Shown: positions 24,761 to 33,733 of the stretch, piece after piece
Layout: each line of letters starts with the position of its first letter
How positions within the stretch are numbered: the stretch's first letter is position 1
Assembly: GCF_014334055.1 (NCBI RefSeq)
Contig: NZ_CP060490.1
Coordinates: forward strand, 1,302,001 to 1,366,000
DNA: 64,000 nt
Source: Oscillibacter hominis
GTDB taxonomy: Bacteria > Bacillota > Clostridia > Oscillospirales > Oscillospiraceae
Direction of reading: 5' to 3'
Notes under the pieces: model-generated
Told to the model about the DNA's origin: nothing
What the model saw: the letters and a program-made list of their open reading frames with translations, nothing else
Database searches by the model: none
Made by a program: the position numbers and the translations under genes

Positions 24761-25893
24761 CACTCATCCTCCTCTTTTGCGGAAGCTCCGTCCTTCTCCT
24801 CGTGTTTGCGGCCGTGCTCCTTCAGCTCTTCCATCTCATCGTGAAGTTCCTCCTTGATCTCCTTGGGGAACATCACACGGGCGGCAGCCGCGCCCACAAT
24901 GCACAGCGCCACCAAAAACACCATGGCCTTGAGCTCGCCGCTGGTGCTCAGCACCACGGCAGAAAGGCCCAGAATACCGGAGATCACATACAGCGTGGCC
25001 ACCGCCTGCTTCTGGTTCAGCCCCATATCGATGAGGCGGTGGTGCACATGGCTGCGGTCCGCCTGCATGGGGCTCTGCCCATGGGCGATGCGGCGGATGA
25101 AGGCAAAGGCCGTGTCGAAAATGGGCAGCCCCAGGATAAGGAACGGCACGGCAAAGGAGATGATTGCGTAAAATTTAAAGAGCCCCTGGATGGACATGGT
25201 GGCCAAAAGATACCCTAAGAACGTGGCGCCGGTATCGCCCATAAACATCTTGGCCGGGTTCATGTTGAAGGGCATGAAGCCAAGGCAGGCGCCCACCAGC
25301 GCGGCCATGATGATGGCGACCTGCATGTCCGAAAGCATCAGGGCAATCACCAGCAAAGTGGTGGCGCTAATGGCGGAAACGCCGATGGCCAGGCCGTCCA
25401 GCCCGTCGATGAGGTTGACGGAGTTGGTGATGGCCACGATCCAGAGCACGGTGATGGGGATGGAAAAGCCCCCCATCTGCCAATAGGCATTGTCGCTGAA
25501 CAGATTGGGATTGGATACCGCCCGGATCACCACGCCGTGGTACACCGGGATCAGGGCGGCGAAAATCTGCACCAGGAATTTAAACTTGGCGGGCAGCGGG
25601 GTGATGTCGTCCACCACGCCCAGCACCACAATTACCACCGACCCTATGAGGATTCCCTGCATCTGTCGGGTGATATCGGCAAAGAGCAGGGCGCTGACCA
25701 CAAAGCCGATGAAAATGGCCAGGCCGCCCAGCCGCGGGATCGGGACCTTGTGCATACGCCGGTTGTCCTTGGGCACGTCGATGGCCCCCACCCGGTAGGC
25801 AAACTTCTTCACCAGGGGGGACATCAAAAAGCTGACTACCAGCGCCACCAGCAGCGCCAGGATGACGTATGCCATGAGTTTGTTCTCAACCAT
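24760..25893 (-). CDS. tagO: Undecaprenyl-phosphate GlcNAc-1-phosphate transferase (TagO/WecA type)
   Basis: 377 residues from the ATG at 25893 (AGGGCGTGGG upstream); about eleven membrane helices. Family motifs are RMHKVPIPRLGGLAIF near residue 55, the catalytic NSVNLIDGLDGLA near residue 155, and FMGDTGATFLGY near residue 215, followed by HVHHRL. It links GlcNAc-1-P to undecaprenyl phosphate at the membrane, the first step of teichoic-acid-type polymers. The C-terminus is a charged Glu/Lys-rich tail. It lies 13 bp after trpS and overlaps wecB. Confidence 0.94.
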   Translation of the reverse strand: MVENKLMAYVILALLVALVVSFLMSPLVKKFAYRVGAIDVPKDNRRMHKVPIPRLGGLAIFIGFVVSALLFADITRQMQGILIGSVVIVVLGVVDDITPLPAKFKFLVQIFAALIPVYHGVVIRAVSNPNLFSDNAYWQMGGFSIPITVLWIVAITNSVNLIDGLDGLAIGVSAISATTLLVIALMLSDMQVAIIMAALVGACLGFMPFNMNPAKMFMGDTGATFLGYLLATMSIQGLFKFYAIISFAVPFLILGLPIFDTAFAFIRRIAHGQSPMQADRSHVHHRLIDMGLNQKQAVATLYVISGILGLSAVVLSTSGELKAMVFLVALCIVGAAAARVMFPKEIKEELHDEMEELKEHGRKHEEKDGASAKEEDE

Positions 25894-25906
25894 TTCCCAC
25901 GCCCTC

Positions 25907-26908
25907 TTACCGCGCGACAAAGCCGACTTTGCGGTACACTTTGGAGAGGGTCCTGTCGGCGATGCGTCCTGCCTTCTCCGCGCCGGCGCGATAGACGCTC
26001 TCCAGGTAGGCTTTGTCGTCCATCAGGCGCTGGCTCTCCTCCCGGATGGGGCGCAGCAGCTCCACCACGGCCTCGCCCACAGCGGGCTTGAAGATGCCGT
26101 AGCCCTGTCCCGCAAACTCCTCCTCCGCCTGCTCCAGCGTCTTGCCGGTGGCGGCGCAGTAGATGGTCAGCAGATTGGAGATGCCGGGCTTGGCATCCTT
26201 GTCATATTTTACCGCGGTCTCGCTGTCGGTGACAGCCCGCTTGAATTTGCGCATGACCTCCTCCGGCTTGTCCATGAGGTAAACGCAGCCGTCGGGGTCG
26301 GATTTGCTCATTTTGCTGCTGGGATCGCCCAGGCTCATGATCCGGGCGCCTAACTTGGGGATGAAGGGCTCCGGAAGGGTAAAGGTCTCGCTGTACACGC
26401 CGTTGAAGCGCTGGGCAATGTCCCGGCACAGCTCCACATGCTGCTTCTGGTCCTCGCCCACGGGCACCAGGTCCGCCTGATAGAGCAGGATGTCCGCCGC
26501 CATCAGAACAGGATAGGTGAACAGCCCGGCGGTGATGTTGTCCGCGTGCTGCTTGGATTTCATCTTAAACTGGGTCATCCGGGAGAGCTCGCCGAACTGG
26601 GTGTAGCAGCCCAGCACCCAGCTCAGCTCCGCGTGCTGGGGCACGTGGCTCTGGATGAACATGATGTTCTTCTCCGGGTCCAGGCCGCAGGCGATGTACT
26701 GGGCCAGCTGGGCCACGCTCCGCCGCCGCAGCTCCGCCGGCACCTGGCGCACGGTGATGGCGTGCATATCCACGATGCAGTACACGCACTCGTACTCCTC
26801 CTGCAGCGCCACCCAGTTTTTGATCGCCCCCATATATGAGCCCAGGGTCAGTTCCCCGCTGGGCTGAATTCCGCTGAAAATCCGCTTTTTTCTCATTTCG
26901 CCGTCCAT
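25907..26908 (-). CDS. trpS: Tryptophan--tRNA ligase
   Basis: 333 residues from the ATG at 26908; GAGGTG lies 9 bp upstream, and the longer frame would add an implausible N-terminus. Class I signatures are SGIQPSGELTLGSYMGA at the start and KMSKSDPDG near residue 195, with VGEDQKQHVEL between. It charges tRNA-Trp. It is first in a likely operon with tagO and wecB. I see no T-box or trp attenuator in the leader between its promoter (27006-27034) and the start. Confidence 0.97.
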   Translation of the reverse strand: MDGEMRKKRIFSGIQPSGELTLGSYMGAIKNWVALQEEYECVYCIVDMHAITVRQVPAELRRRSVAQLAQYIACGLDPEKNIMFIQSHVPQHAELSWVLGCYTQFGELSRMTQFKMKSKQHADNITAGLFTYPVLMAADILLYQADLVPVGEDQKQHVELCRDIAQRFNGVYSETFTLPEPFIPKLGARIMSLGDPSSKMSKSDPDGCVYLMDKPEEVMRKFKRAVTDSETAVKYDKDAKPGISNLLTIYCAATGKTLEQAEEEFAGQGYGIFKPAVGEAVVELLRPIREESQRLMDDKAYLESVYRAGAEKAGRIADRTLSKVYRKVGFVAR

Positions 26909-27005
26909 AACTGCAAGCACCTCGTTTTGATTGATCGCCGGCAGGCTGTCCATCCTTCCGGCCCTGCGCCAAATCAGCGGCGCATCCATAAAATGAATCC
27001 AAAGT

Positions 27006-27034
27006 AGTATAGCACAATATAGGGAAAAGCGCAA
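27006..27034 (-). promoter_or_regulatory. Promoter of trpS-tagO-wecB
   Basis: Minus-strand -35 TTGCGC (27029-27034), a 17-bp spacer and -10 TATACT (27006-27011). The leader to trpS is about 90 bp. Confidence 0.7.
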
Positions 27035-27098
27035 TCTATTCCGGCAGAAGTCCCTGTTTCAAATGCCGCGGATAAATCCGGCAGCCAAGTTCACCGGA

Positions 27099-27127
27099 TT
27101 GCGTTGAGTTGGGCATAGTGATATGAT
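27099..27127 (+). promoter_or_regulatory. Promoter of the small membrane-protein genes
   Basis: -35 TTGCGT (27099-27104), a 17-bp spacer and -10 TATGAT (27122-27127). Confidence 0.6.
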
Positions 27128-27192
27128 AAGATGAAATTGGAAAAGCGGTCAAGGGAGCGCTGAGCAGTATTTTTTGATTGAGGTGGAGCGGC

Positions 27193-27718
27193 ATGAAAAA
27201 ATGGATTCTCTTACTGCCATGCACACTATTTCCCTATTCTCTGCTGATCGGGCTGGTGTGCTTCCTCAAAGGCCTGGGAAACGTGGGTGAAGTGTTTGGA
27301 TTCTTGCCCCATCTCTTTCTCTTATCCTTTGCCTGCAGCATTGCCTTTCTCATTCTGAGTATCTCGAGGAAATGGGATTCGGAACAGATATGCTTTTGCA
27401 ATATGGTGGTTAAGGCAGCGCAAATCCCGGCCTATGGCCTCATATTCGTTCTGGGTCTTTTGTCCTTCAGCACACTCTTTACCATGGGGCTTTCTGTTTT
27501 TTTTGCTCCTATTCGACCTCCTGTCCATCCTTCTGACAGGATTGATCGGGGTTGCCGGTGCGGCAAGATGCCGTGCGGACGGAACGATTTCCAAACGGCT
27601 TGCCATTTGGAGCGGTCTGCTTCAGTTTATATTCTGCATCGATGTCATCAGCGCCGTGGTTCTTTTTATAAGGGCCAAATCAGGCAGTCGCCGCGCCGGT
27701 AAGCGGCAATCCGTCTGA
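27193..27718 (+). pseudogene. Membrane protein gene broken by a +1 frameshift in a T8 run
   Basis: The ATG at 27193 (GAGGTGGAG upstream) opens a hydrophobic protein with three clear helices. At the eight-T run near 27497-27504 the frame turns into Arg/Pro/Cys-rich nonsense. The next frame continues instead with convincing helices (FLLLFDLLSILLTGLIGVA, LLQFIFCIDVISAVVLFI) up to a TGA near 27718. Deleting one T would give a continuous four- to five-helix protein of about 174 residues. It is a pseudogene, a sequencing error, or a slippage-regulated gene. No family is recognised. Confidence 0.75.
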
Positions 27719-27748
27719 TTGATTTGGAATCGTGAGCGGAGGGAAGGC

Positions 27749-28069
27749 ATGTATTCGTTTTTGCTTGGACTGATCCTGGGGGGATTCCTCATCGCCAGTC
27801 TGGCCGCTTTTGTCCGTGTGAGTTCCCACACTTACCGGGCCATGCAGAACCAGGAGCCGGTGGATGAAAAAGGCGCTGCGGCGCGGCTGCTTGCCTCCTA
27901 CGCCGCCGCGGTGATTACGCTGGGATGCGTCGAAGCGCTTTCAAAGGAGGCGCTCAGCCTTTCAATCTTTGGTCTGTCGCTGCTCCATGCATTTTTTCAG
28001 CTTCTGATCTTTCTGATACTAAGCGGCGTCTTTCTATACCGTGTGCACCGCTATTGCAGAAATTCATGA
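27749..28069 (+). CDS. Small three-helix membrane protein
   Basis: 106 residues from the ATG at 27749 behind GAGGGAAGG. Three hydrophobic segments lie at about residues 3-23, 48-65 and 72-98, with a basic C-terminus (YRVHRYCRNS). No recognised domain. It lies 30 bp after the frameshifted membrane gene and is probably co-transcribed with it, ending at a bidirectional terminator. The two may form a small membrane complex; this is speculation. Confidence 0.7.
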   Translation: MYSFLLGLILGGFLIASLAAFVRVSSHTYRAMQNQEPVDEKGAAARLLASYAAAVITLGCVEALSKEALSLSIFGLSLLHAFFQLLIFLILSGVFLYRVHRYCRNS

Positions 28070-28106
28070 TTCCGGGAAGAAACGATTTCCCGGCGGGAGG
28101 TCAATC

Positions 28107-28136
28107 AAAAGGAGCAGGCTTTCGCCTGCTCCTTTT
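28107..28136. terminator. Bidirectional intrinsic terminator
   Basis: A 12-bp stem AAAAGGAGCAGG/CCTGCTCCTTTT (28107-28118 with 28125-28136), 6-base loop, between convergent genes. Confidence 0.85.
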
Positions 28137-28143
28137 CACAGTT

Positions 28144-29205
28144 CTATCGGATGCTCTCATCGGGCGCCCCGCACTCCAAATAAAGGGCGGTCAGCTTCAC
28201 CGTCTCCACCATGCCGTCCACGTGGGTCCGCTCCATGCCGTGGGAAGCGTGGACTCCGGGGCCGATGAGGGCTGCCTTCATGTCGCCGCCAGCCTGCAGG
28301 GCAACCGCCACGTCGGAGGTATAGTGGGGGTAGACGTCCACGGCGTAGTCCACATTGTTCTCCTTGGCCAGCCGGATCAGGCGGGAAACCAGATCATAGT
28401 CATAGGGCCCGGCGGAGTCCTTTGCGCAGATGGACACCTGGTACTCGCTGCAGGTGAGGTCCAGGCCCACACAGCCCATATCCACCGCCAGGAGCTCGTC
28501 CAGGTCGGCCGGTATGGTGGCCGCTCCGTGGCTCACCTCCTCATAGACGGTGAAGTGAATCTCCGTATCATACCGGGGCCGCATTCCGCTCGCCGACATG
28601 AGCTTTAAGAGGGTCAGAAGACAGGCCACCGATCCCTTATCGTCGATGAAACGGGACTTCAAAAAGCCGCTCTGCGTCACGGTGGTCTTGGGGTCCATGC
28701 AGATGTAGTCCCCCACCTCAATCCCCAGCGCCTGTACGTCGGCGCTGGTCCGCACCTTTTCGTCCAACCGCACGTACATGTTCTGCTCGTCCCGGGGCCG
28801 GGTCAGCGCGTCGTCAAACACGTGGGACGCGGGGGAAAGGGAGAGGATGGTCCCGGTATACACCCGGCCATCCCTTGTGTAGATCCGGCAGTACTCTCCG
28901 TCCAGGGTGGGAAGCTGAGGCCCGCCTATTTTTGTGAGCATCAGTTCTCCCCGTTCGGTGACGGCCCGGCACATGAGGCCCAGTGTGTCGATGTGGGCGC
29001 ACAGGCCGATCCGTTTTCCCTGCTCACGTCCGGGCACAAGGATGATCAGGCCGCCCTTGTTGGTGCGGCGGGTCTCATAGCCCAGGCCCTGGGCGATCTC
29101 TTCCGCCTTCGCCGTCACCTGGTGGGTAAAGCCGCTTGGCGAGTCAATGGTGAGCAGTGTTTTCGCCGTATTCAGCAAAAAGTCCCTGTGGTCATTCAGT
29201 TCCAT
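28144..29205 (-). CDS. M42 family metallopeptidase
   Basis: 353 residues from the ATG at 29205; the longer open frame to 29421 runs through the gltX promoter region and is rejected. Metal ligand and catalytic segments typical of M42 aminopeptidases are visible: LCAHIDTLGLM near residue 69, RFIDDKGSVA near residue 185, TVYEEVSHGAATIP near residue 215, and the late HASHGMERTHVDGM. These enzymes release N-terminal residues from peptides in the cytosol using two metal ions. A possible Shine-Dalgarno AAAGGA is rather far (about 10 bp). It is a single gene convergent with the small membrane genes. Confidence 0.92.
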   Translation of the reverse strand: MELNDHRDFLLNTAKTLLTIDSPSGFTHQVTAKAEEIAQGLGYETRRTNKGGLIILVPGREQGKRIGLCAHIDTLGLMCRAVTERGELMLTKIGGPQLPTLDGEYCRIYTRDGRVYTGTILSLSPASHVFDDALTRPRDEQNMYVRLDEKVRTSADVQALGIEVGDYICMDPKTTVTQSGFLKSRFIDDKGSVACLLTLLKLMSASGMRPRYDTEIHFTVYEEVSHGAATIPADLDELLAVDMGCVGLDLTCSEYQVSICAKDSAGPYDYDLVSRLIRLAKENNVDYAVDVYPHYTSDVAVALQAGGDMKAALIGPGVHASHGMERTHVDGMVETVKLTALYLECGAPDESIR

Positions 29206-29360
29206 AGAGGTGATTTCCTTTCCGCAGCATTTTTTCAGCTTATTTTTAGTATTATACGCCCTTTGGAAAAAATCGGCAAGCCGATCGGGCGATCCTGTGC
29301 GGAGGCTTTGAAAAAGTGCCGCGCATACTGGATTTTCCCGCACCTGAGGCCAACCTTTTC

Positions 29361-29389
29361 TTGACATTCTACTCAGCAAAAGCGATAAT
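29361..29389 (+). promoter_or_regulatory. Promoter of gltX-spoIIM
   Basis: Consensus -35 TTGACA (29361-29366), a 17-bp spacer and -10 GATAAT (29384-29389). The gltX ATG follows at 29440. Confidence 0.85.
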
Positions 29390-29439
29390 GTAAACTGTTC
29401 AAATTTATACTGAAATTCCAATTATGGAGGGAACCGTTC

Positions 29440-30939
29440 ATGCCAATCGATAAAGCCTTTTTCGACGAGATGGAGGCCCGCATTCCCAAGGGAAAGGTCC
29501 GCACCCGCTTCGCCCCCTCTCCCACCGGATACATGCACGTGGGCAACCTGCGCACCGCGCTCTACACCTGGCTCATCGCCCGCAGCCACGGCGGCACCTT
29601 TATCCTCCGCATTGAGGACACAGACCAGGGCCGCCTGGTGGAGGGCGCTGTGGATGTGATCTACAAGACAATGGCCGAGTGCGGGCTGGACCACGATGAA
29701 GGCCCCGATGTGGGCGGACCCGTGGGCCCCTATATCCAAACGGAGCGCCGGGACCTCTATGGGAAGTATGCCGAGCTGCTGATCGAAAAAGGCGCTGCCT
29801 ACCGCTGCTTCTGCAACAAGGAGGACGCGGCGGAAGTGGACGTGGCCGACGGCGTCTCCATCCACAAATACGACGGCCGCTGCTCCCGACTGAGCGAGGC
29901 GGAGATTCAGGCCAACCTGGACGCGGGCAAACCCTATGTCATCCGCCAAAAAATTCCAAGAGGCGGCACTACCACCTTCCACGATGCCATTTTCGGCGAC
30001 ATCACCGTGGACAACGAGACGCTGGACGACCAGGTGCTCATCAAGTCCGACGGATTGCCCACCTACAATTTCGCCAACGTGATCGACGACCACCTGATGG
30101 GTATCACCCACGTGGTCCGGGGCAGCGAATACCTTTCCTCCGCACCGAAATACAACCTGCTCTATGAGGCGTTCGGCTGGGAGATTCCAACTTATGTCCA
30201 CTGCTCCCCCGTGATGCGGGACGCCCAGAACAAGATGAGCAAGCGGCACGGCGACCCCTCCTATGAGGACCTGATCGCCCGGGGCTATCTGACGGAGGCG
30301 GTGCTCAACTATGTGGCCCTTCTGGGCTGGTCTCCCAAGGGGGAGTTAGCGGAGCAAGAGGTCTTCTCCCTCCAGGAGCTGGTGCAGGCATTCGACATCT
30401 CCGGAATCTCCAAATCCCCTGCAATCTTTGATATTGTAAAGTTAGATCACTTTAATGCAATTTACCTCCGCAGCCTCTCTCCCGAGGATTTTGCAAAAGT
30501 GGCGGAGCCCTACATCCGCCAGAGCGTGAAAAATCCTGCGCTGTCGGTTCCGGAGATCGCCGCCCTGCTCCAGGCCCGGTGCGAGCGGCTCAGCGATATT
30601 CCGGAAAAGGTGGACTTCTTCGACGCGCTTCCCGCCTACGGAAAAGAGTTTTATGTCAACAAGAAATCCAAGACCGACGAATCCGTCTCCGCGCGGATGT
30701 TAGAGGCGGCCATTCCGGTGCTGGAGGCTCTGCCCCAGTGGACCTCCGAGGCCATCCACGATGCCCTGATCGGCCTTGCCGCTCAGCTGGAGGTGAAAAA
30801 CGCCACGCTGATGTGGCCCGTGCGCATTGCCGCCGCCGGCAAGCTGGTCACTCCTGGCGGAGCCGTGGAAATCTGCCACATCTTAGGGAAGGAAGAGACC
30901 CTGCGCCGCCTGAACGCCGGGCTCTCCAAACTGCAATGA
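29440..30939 (+). CDS. gltX: Glutamate--tRNA ligase
   Basis: 499 residues; ATG after TGGAGGGAAC. The HIGH-type motif is FAPSPTGYMHVGNLRTAL near residue 25 and the KMSKS-type motif is NKMSKRHGDPSYEDL near residue 265. The insert with Cys residues near 120-130 is the usual zinc region of this subfamily. It charges tRNA-Glu, and in organisms without GlnRS also tRNA-Gln before amidation. The stop codon overlaps the SpoIIM start as ATGA. Confidence 0.97.
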   Translation: MPIDKAFFDEMEARIPKGKVRTRFAPSPTGYMHVGNLRTALYTWLIARSHGGTFILRIEDTDQGRLVEGAVDVIYKTMAECGLDHDEGPDVGGPVGPYIQTERRDLYGKYAELLIEKGAAYRCFCNKEDAAEVDVADGVSIHKYDGRCSRLSEAEIQANLDAGKPYVIRQKIPRGGTTTFHDAIFGDITVDNETLDDQVLIKSDGLPTYNFANVIDDHLMGITHVVRGSEYLSSAPKYNLLYEAFGWEIPTYVHCSPVMRDAQNKMSKRHGDPSYEDLIARGYLTEAVLNYVALLGWSPKGELAEQEVFSLQELVQAFDISGISKSPAIFDIVKLDHFNAIYLRSLSPEDFAKVAEPYIRQSVKNPALSVPEIAALLQARCERLSDIPEKVDFFDALPAYGKEFYVNKKSKTDESVSARMLEAAIPVLEALPQWTSEAIHDALIGLAAQLEVKNATLMWPVRIAAAGKLVTPGGAVEICHILGKEETLRRLNAGLSKLQ

Positions 30940-31559
30940 TTGCAGAGCAGTGGGCATTGCTGCGCCAGCAATGGAGAAGCGGATTTTCCTCCGCCCTGGC
31001 GCGCACCGCCATCGCCTTCTTGATCCTGACGGTCATCGGCTTTGGTGTCAGCTTGGCTTTTCCGGAGCTTTTGAACCGGGTGATGGACTTCTTTATGGGG
31101 TATCTGATGGACGGCGATGTAGTGAATGAAACTGGCACAATTTCCGCCGGCGCCCTCCTTCGAAATAACCTGACCGCCTGCTTCTATGCCATCAGCTACG
31201 GCCTGATCCCCTTCCTCTATCTGCCGGCGGCCACGCTTGGGATCAATGCGACGCTGATCGGCGCCATGGCGGCCTACTACGCCGTCAGCGGCCTTTCGCC
31301 GCTGCTGTTCCTGGCCGCGCTTTTGCCCCACGGCATCTTTGAGCTGCCTGCTCTGGTGATCTCCTTTACCGCGGGGCTGGAGTTATGCCGCCAGATCACC
31401 GGGCGGTGCCTCGGCCGGGAGGGCATCCCTCCCATGCTCCAGTGCCTTTCCGACGCCGCACGGCTCTACCTCTTCCCTGTGCTGCCGCTGCTGGCCGTTG
31501 CCGCGTTGATGGAGGCGTATGTCACCCCCTGGCTGACCTCGTTCTTTCTTCCAATTTGA
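30936..31559 (+). CDS. Stage II sporulation protein M-like membrane protein
   Basis: 207 residues from the ATG at 30936, overlapping the gltX stop by 4 bp; the longer frame from 30579 is a gltX shadow. About five membrane segments are seen, with the SpoIIM/DUF95 features RNNLTACFYAISYGLIPFLYLPAATLGIN and LLPHGIFELPALVIS (split by eye near residues 70 and 125). SpoIIM works with SpoIID and SpoIIP during engulfment. DUF95 relatives occur outside sporulation too, and this copy sits apart from other engulfment genes, so the exact role is open. Confidence 0.85.
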   Translation: MIAEQWALLRQQWRSGFSSALARTAIAFLILTVIGFGVSLAFPELLNRVMDFFMGYLMDGDVVNETGTISAGALLRNNLTACFYAISYGLIPFLYLPAATLGINATLIGAMAAYYAVSGLSPLLFLAALLPHGIFELPALVISFTAGLELCRQITGRCLGREGIPPMLQCLSDAARLYLFPVLPLLAVAALMEAYVTPWLTSFFLPI

Positions 31560-31587
31560 TGCCGCTTGCGGCAAAAGGAGTTTTTCT

Positions 31588-33690
31588 ATGATTCAGGACC
31601 CTGTCAATGTACCAAAGCTGTTCGGTTCCATGGTGTTCAATGAGGACGTGATGAAGCAGCGCCTCTCCCCCACCGTCTACTCCTCCTGGAAGCAATGCAT
31701 TGCCGATGGCACCCCGCTGGACCGCTCCATCGCCCACGACATCGCCAATGCCATGAAGGACTGGGCCGTGGAAAAGGGGGCCACCCACTTCACCCACTGG
31801 TTCCAGCCCATGACCGGCTATACCGCGGAAAAGCACGACAGCTTTATCACGCCGACGGAGGACGGGCATGTCATCATGGAGTTCTCCGGCAAGGAGCTGG
31901 TGCGGGGCGAGTCCGACGCCTCCAGCTTCCCCTCCGGCGGGCTGCGGGCCACCTTTGAGGCCAGGGGCTACACCGCCTGGGACCCCACCTCTTTCGCCTT
32001 CATCAAAGACGGCACGCTGTACATCCCCACGGTGTTCTGCTCCTACTCCGGCCAGGCGCTGGACAAGAAAACGCCTCTGCTGCGCTCCATGGAGTTGGTG
32101 AGCCGCCAGTCGGTGCGGATCCTCCGCCTCTTCGGCAACGATGCGGTCAAGAAGGTCACCGCCCAGGTGGGCGCGGAGCAGGAGTATTTTCTGGTGGACG
32201 AATCGGTCTACTATAAGCGGGATGATCTGAAGCTCTGCGGCCGGACGCTGTTCGGTGCAAAGCCGCCCAAGGGCCAGGAATTGGATGACCACTACTATGG
32301 CGTGATCCGCCCCCGGGTGGCGGCCTACATGAAGGACCTGGACACGGAGCTTTGGAAGTTGGGCGTGCTCAGCAAGACCAAGCACAACGAGGTGGCGCCG
32401 GCCCAGCACGAGATGGCCCCCATCTACAACAACGCCAACGCGGCCTGCGACCACAACCAGTTGGCCATGGAACTGATGAAGACCGTGGCGGAGCGCCACG
32501 GCCTGGTTTGCCTGCTCCACGAAAAGCCCTTTGCCGGCGTCAACGGCTCCGGCAAGCACGACAACTGGTCGCTGACCACCGACACCGGGGAGAATCTCTT
32601 CAAGCCCGGCAAGACCCCCAGCCAGAACGCCCAGTTCCTGCTGTTCTTAGCCGCCTTCATCAAGGGCGTGGACGACTATCAGGAGATGCTGCGCTCCACG
32701 GTGGCCTCCGCCGGAAATGACCACCGCCTGGGCGGCAACGAGGCGCCTCCCGCCATCGTCTCCATCTTCCTGGGCGACGAGCTGATGGAAATCATCGACT
32801 CCATCGTGGCCGGCTCCGCCTATGTGGACAAGAAGAAAAAGAACCTCCAGATCGGCGTGGATGTGCTGCCCAATATCCCGCAGGACACCACCGACCGGAA
32901 CCGGACCTCCCCCCTTGCCTTTACGGGCAACAAGTTTGAGTTCCGCATGCTGGGCTCCACCCAGTCCATTGCCGGTCCAAACATCGTCATCAACACCATC
33001 ATGGCCGAGGAGCTGCGCCAGTTTGCCGACCAGCTGGAGAGCTCCAAGGACTTCCAGGCGGACCTTCAGAAGCTTCTGCGCAAGACCTTCAAGGAGCACC
33101 AGCGCATCATCTTCAGCGGCAACGGCTACGATGAGTCCTGGACCCGGGAGGCGGAGCGGCGTGGCCTTGCCAACCTGGTCAGCACCGCCGACTGCCTGCC
33201 GGCCTATGTCTCCAAAAAGAATGTGGAACTGTTCACCAAAAACGGCATCTTCACCGAAGATGAGATGGCCGCCCGCAACGCCATCCACCTGGAGAGCTAC
33301 TGCAAGGTCATCCACATCGAGGCGCTGACGCTGATCGAGATGGTGAAGCGGAACATCCTCCCCGCTGTCAGCCGCTATTCCGACGCGCTCTCCACCTCAC
33401 TGCTGCACCGCAAAGAGGCGGTCCCCTCCGCCTCCTTTCAGGTGGAGGAAACCCTGATCTCCAAACTCTCCCGCCAAAACAGCGCCCTCCTGGATCTCAT
33501 ACTCCAACTGGAAAAGGCTGTGGAGCAGGCCCCGGGCGAAGACGCAGGGTACGAGCAGGCCAATTACTACCATGACTCCGTGCTGTCGCTGCTGAACGAG
33601 GCCCGCACGGTCATCGATGATCTGGAAACCATGACCGCCAAGGAATACTGGCCCTATCCCACCTACAGCGATATCCTCTTCTCCGTGTAA
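31588..33690 (+). CDS. glnN: Glutamine synthetase type III
   Basis: 700 residues, the length of the large GSIII (GlnN) class and far beyond GSI. Conserved segments include THFTHWFQPMTG near residue 65, SSFPSGGLRATFEARGYTAWDP near 112 (split by eye), the metal/ATP region EQEYFLVD near 205, KTKHNEVAPAQHEMAP near 265 and GSGKHDNWSLTTDTG near 325. It makes glutamine from glutamate and ammonia. It follows gltX-spoIIM after 28 bp with AAAGGAG at its start, and is closed by a strong terminator, so it may be co-transcribed. Confidence 0.97.
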   Translation: MIQDPVNVPKLFGSMVFNEDVMKQRLSPTVYSSWKQCIADGTPLDRSIAHDIANAMKDWAVEKGATHFTHWFQPMTGYTAEKHDSFITPTEDGHVIMEFSGKELVRGESDASSFPSGGLRATFEARGYTAWDPTSFAFIKDGTLYIPTVFCSYSGQALDKKTPLLRSMELVSRQSVRILRLFGNDAVKKVTAQVGAEQEYFLVDESVYYKRDDLKLCGRTLFGAKPPKGQELDDHYYGVIRPRVAAYMKDLDTELWKLGVLSKTKHNEVAPAQHEMAPIYNNANAACDHNQLAMELMKTVAERHGLVCLLHEKPFAGVNGSGKHDNWSLTTDTGENLFKPGKTPSQNAQFLLFLAAFIKGVDDYQEMLRSTVASAGNDHRLGGNEAPPAIVSIFLGDELMEIIDSIVAGSAYVDKKKKNLQIGVDVLPNIPQDTTDRNRTSPLAFTGNKFEFRMLGSTQSIAGPNIVINTIMAEELRQFADQLESSKDFQADLQKLLRKTFKEHQRIIFSGNGYDESWTREAERRGLANLVSTADCLPAYVSKKNVELFTKNGIFTEDEMAARNAIHLESYCKVIHIEALTLIEMVKRNILPAVSRYSDALSTSLLHRKEAVPSASFQVEETLISKLSRQNSALLDLILQLEKAVEQAPGEDAGYEQANYYHDSVLSLLNEARTVIDDLETMTAKEYWPYPTYSDILFSV

Positions 33691-33694
33691 ACAG

Positions 33695-33731
33695 CAAGGA
33701 GCCGTCCTTTTGGACGGCTCCTTGTTTCTTT
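33695..33731. terminator. Intrinsic terminator after glnN
   Basis: A 13-bp stem CAAGGAGCCGTCC/GGACGGCTCCTTG (33695-33707 with 33712-33724) followed by a T-rich tail; also usable by the convergent ykvI-like gene. Confidence 0.88.
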
Positions 33732-33733
33732 TT

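Noticed and set aside
23354..24844. 496-residue plus-strand frame opposite wecB
   Set aside because: Antisense shadow with no Shine-Dalgarno and low-complexity translation.
26909..27034. Searched for a T-box or trp attenuator before trpS
   Set aside because: No T-box sequence and no terminator/antiterminator pair visible.
30579..30935. N-terminal extension of the SpoIIM-like protein
   Set aside because: Shadow of gltX in another frame; the ATG at 30936 gives the family length.
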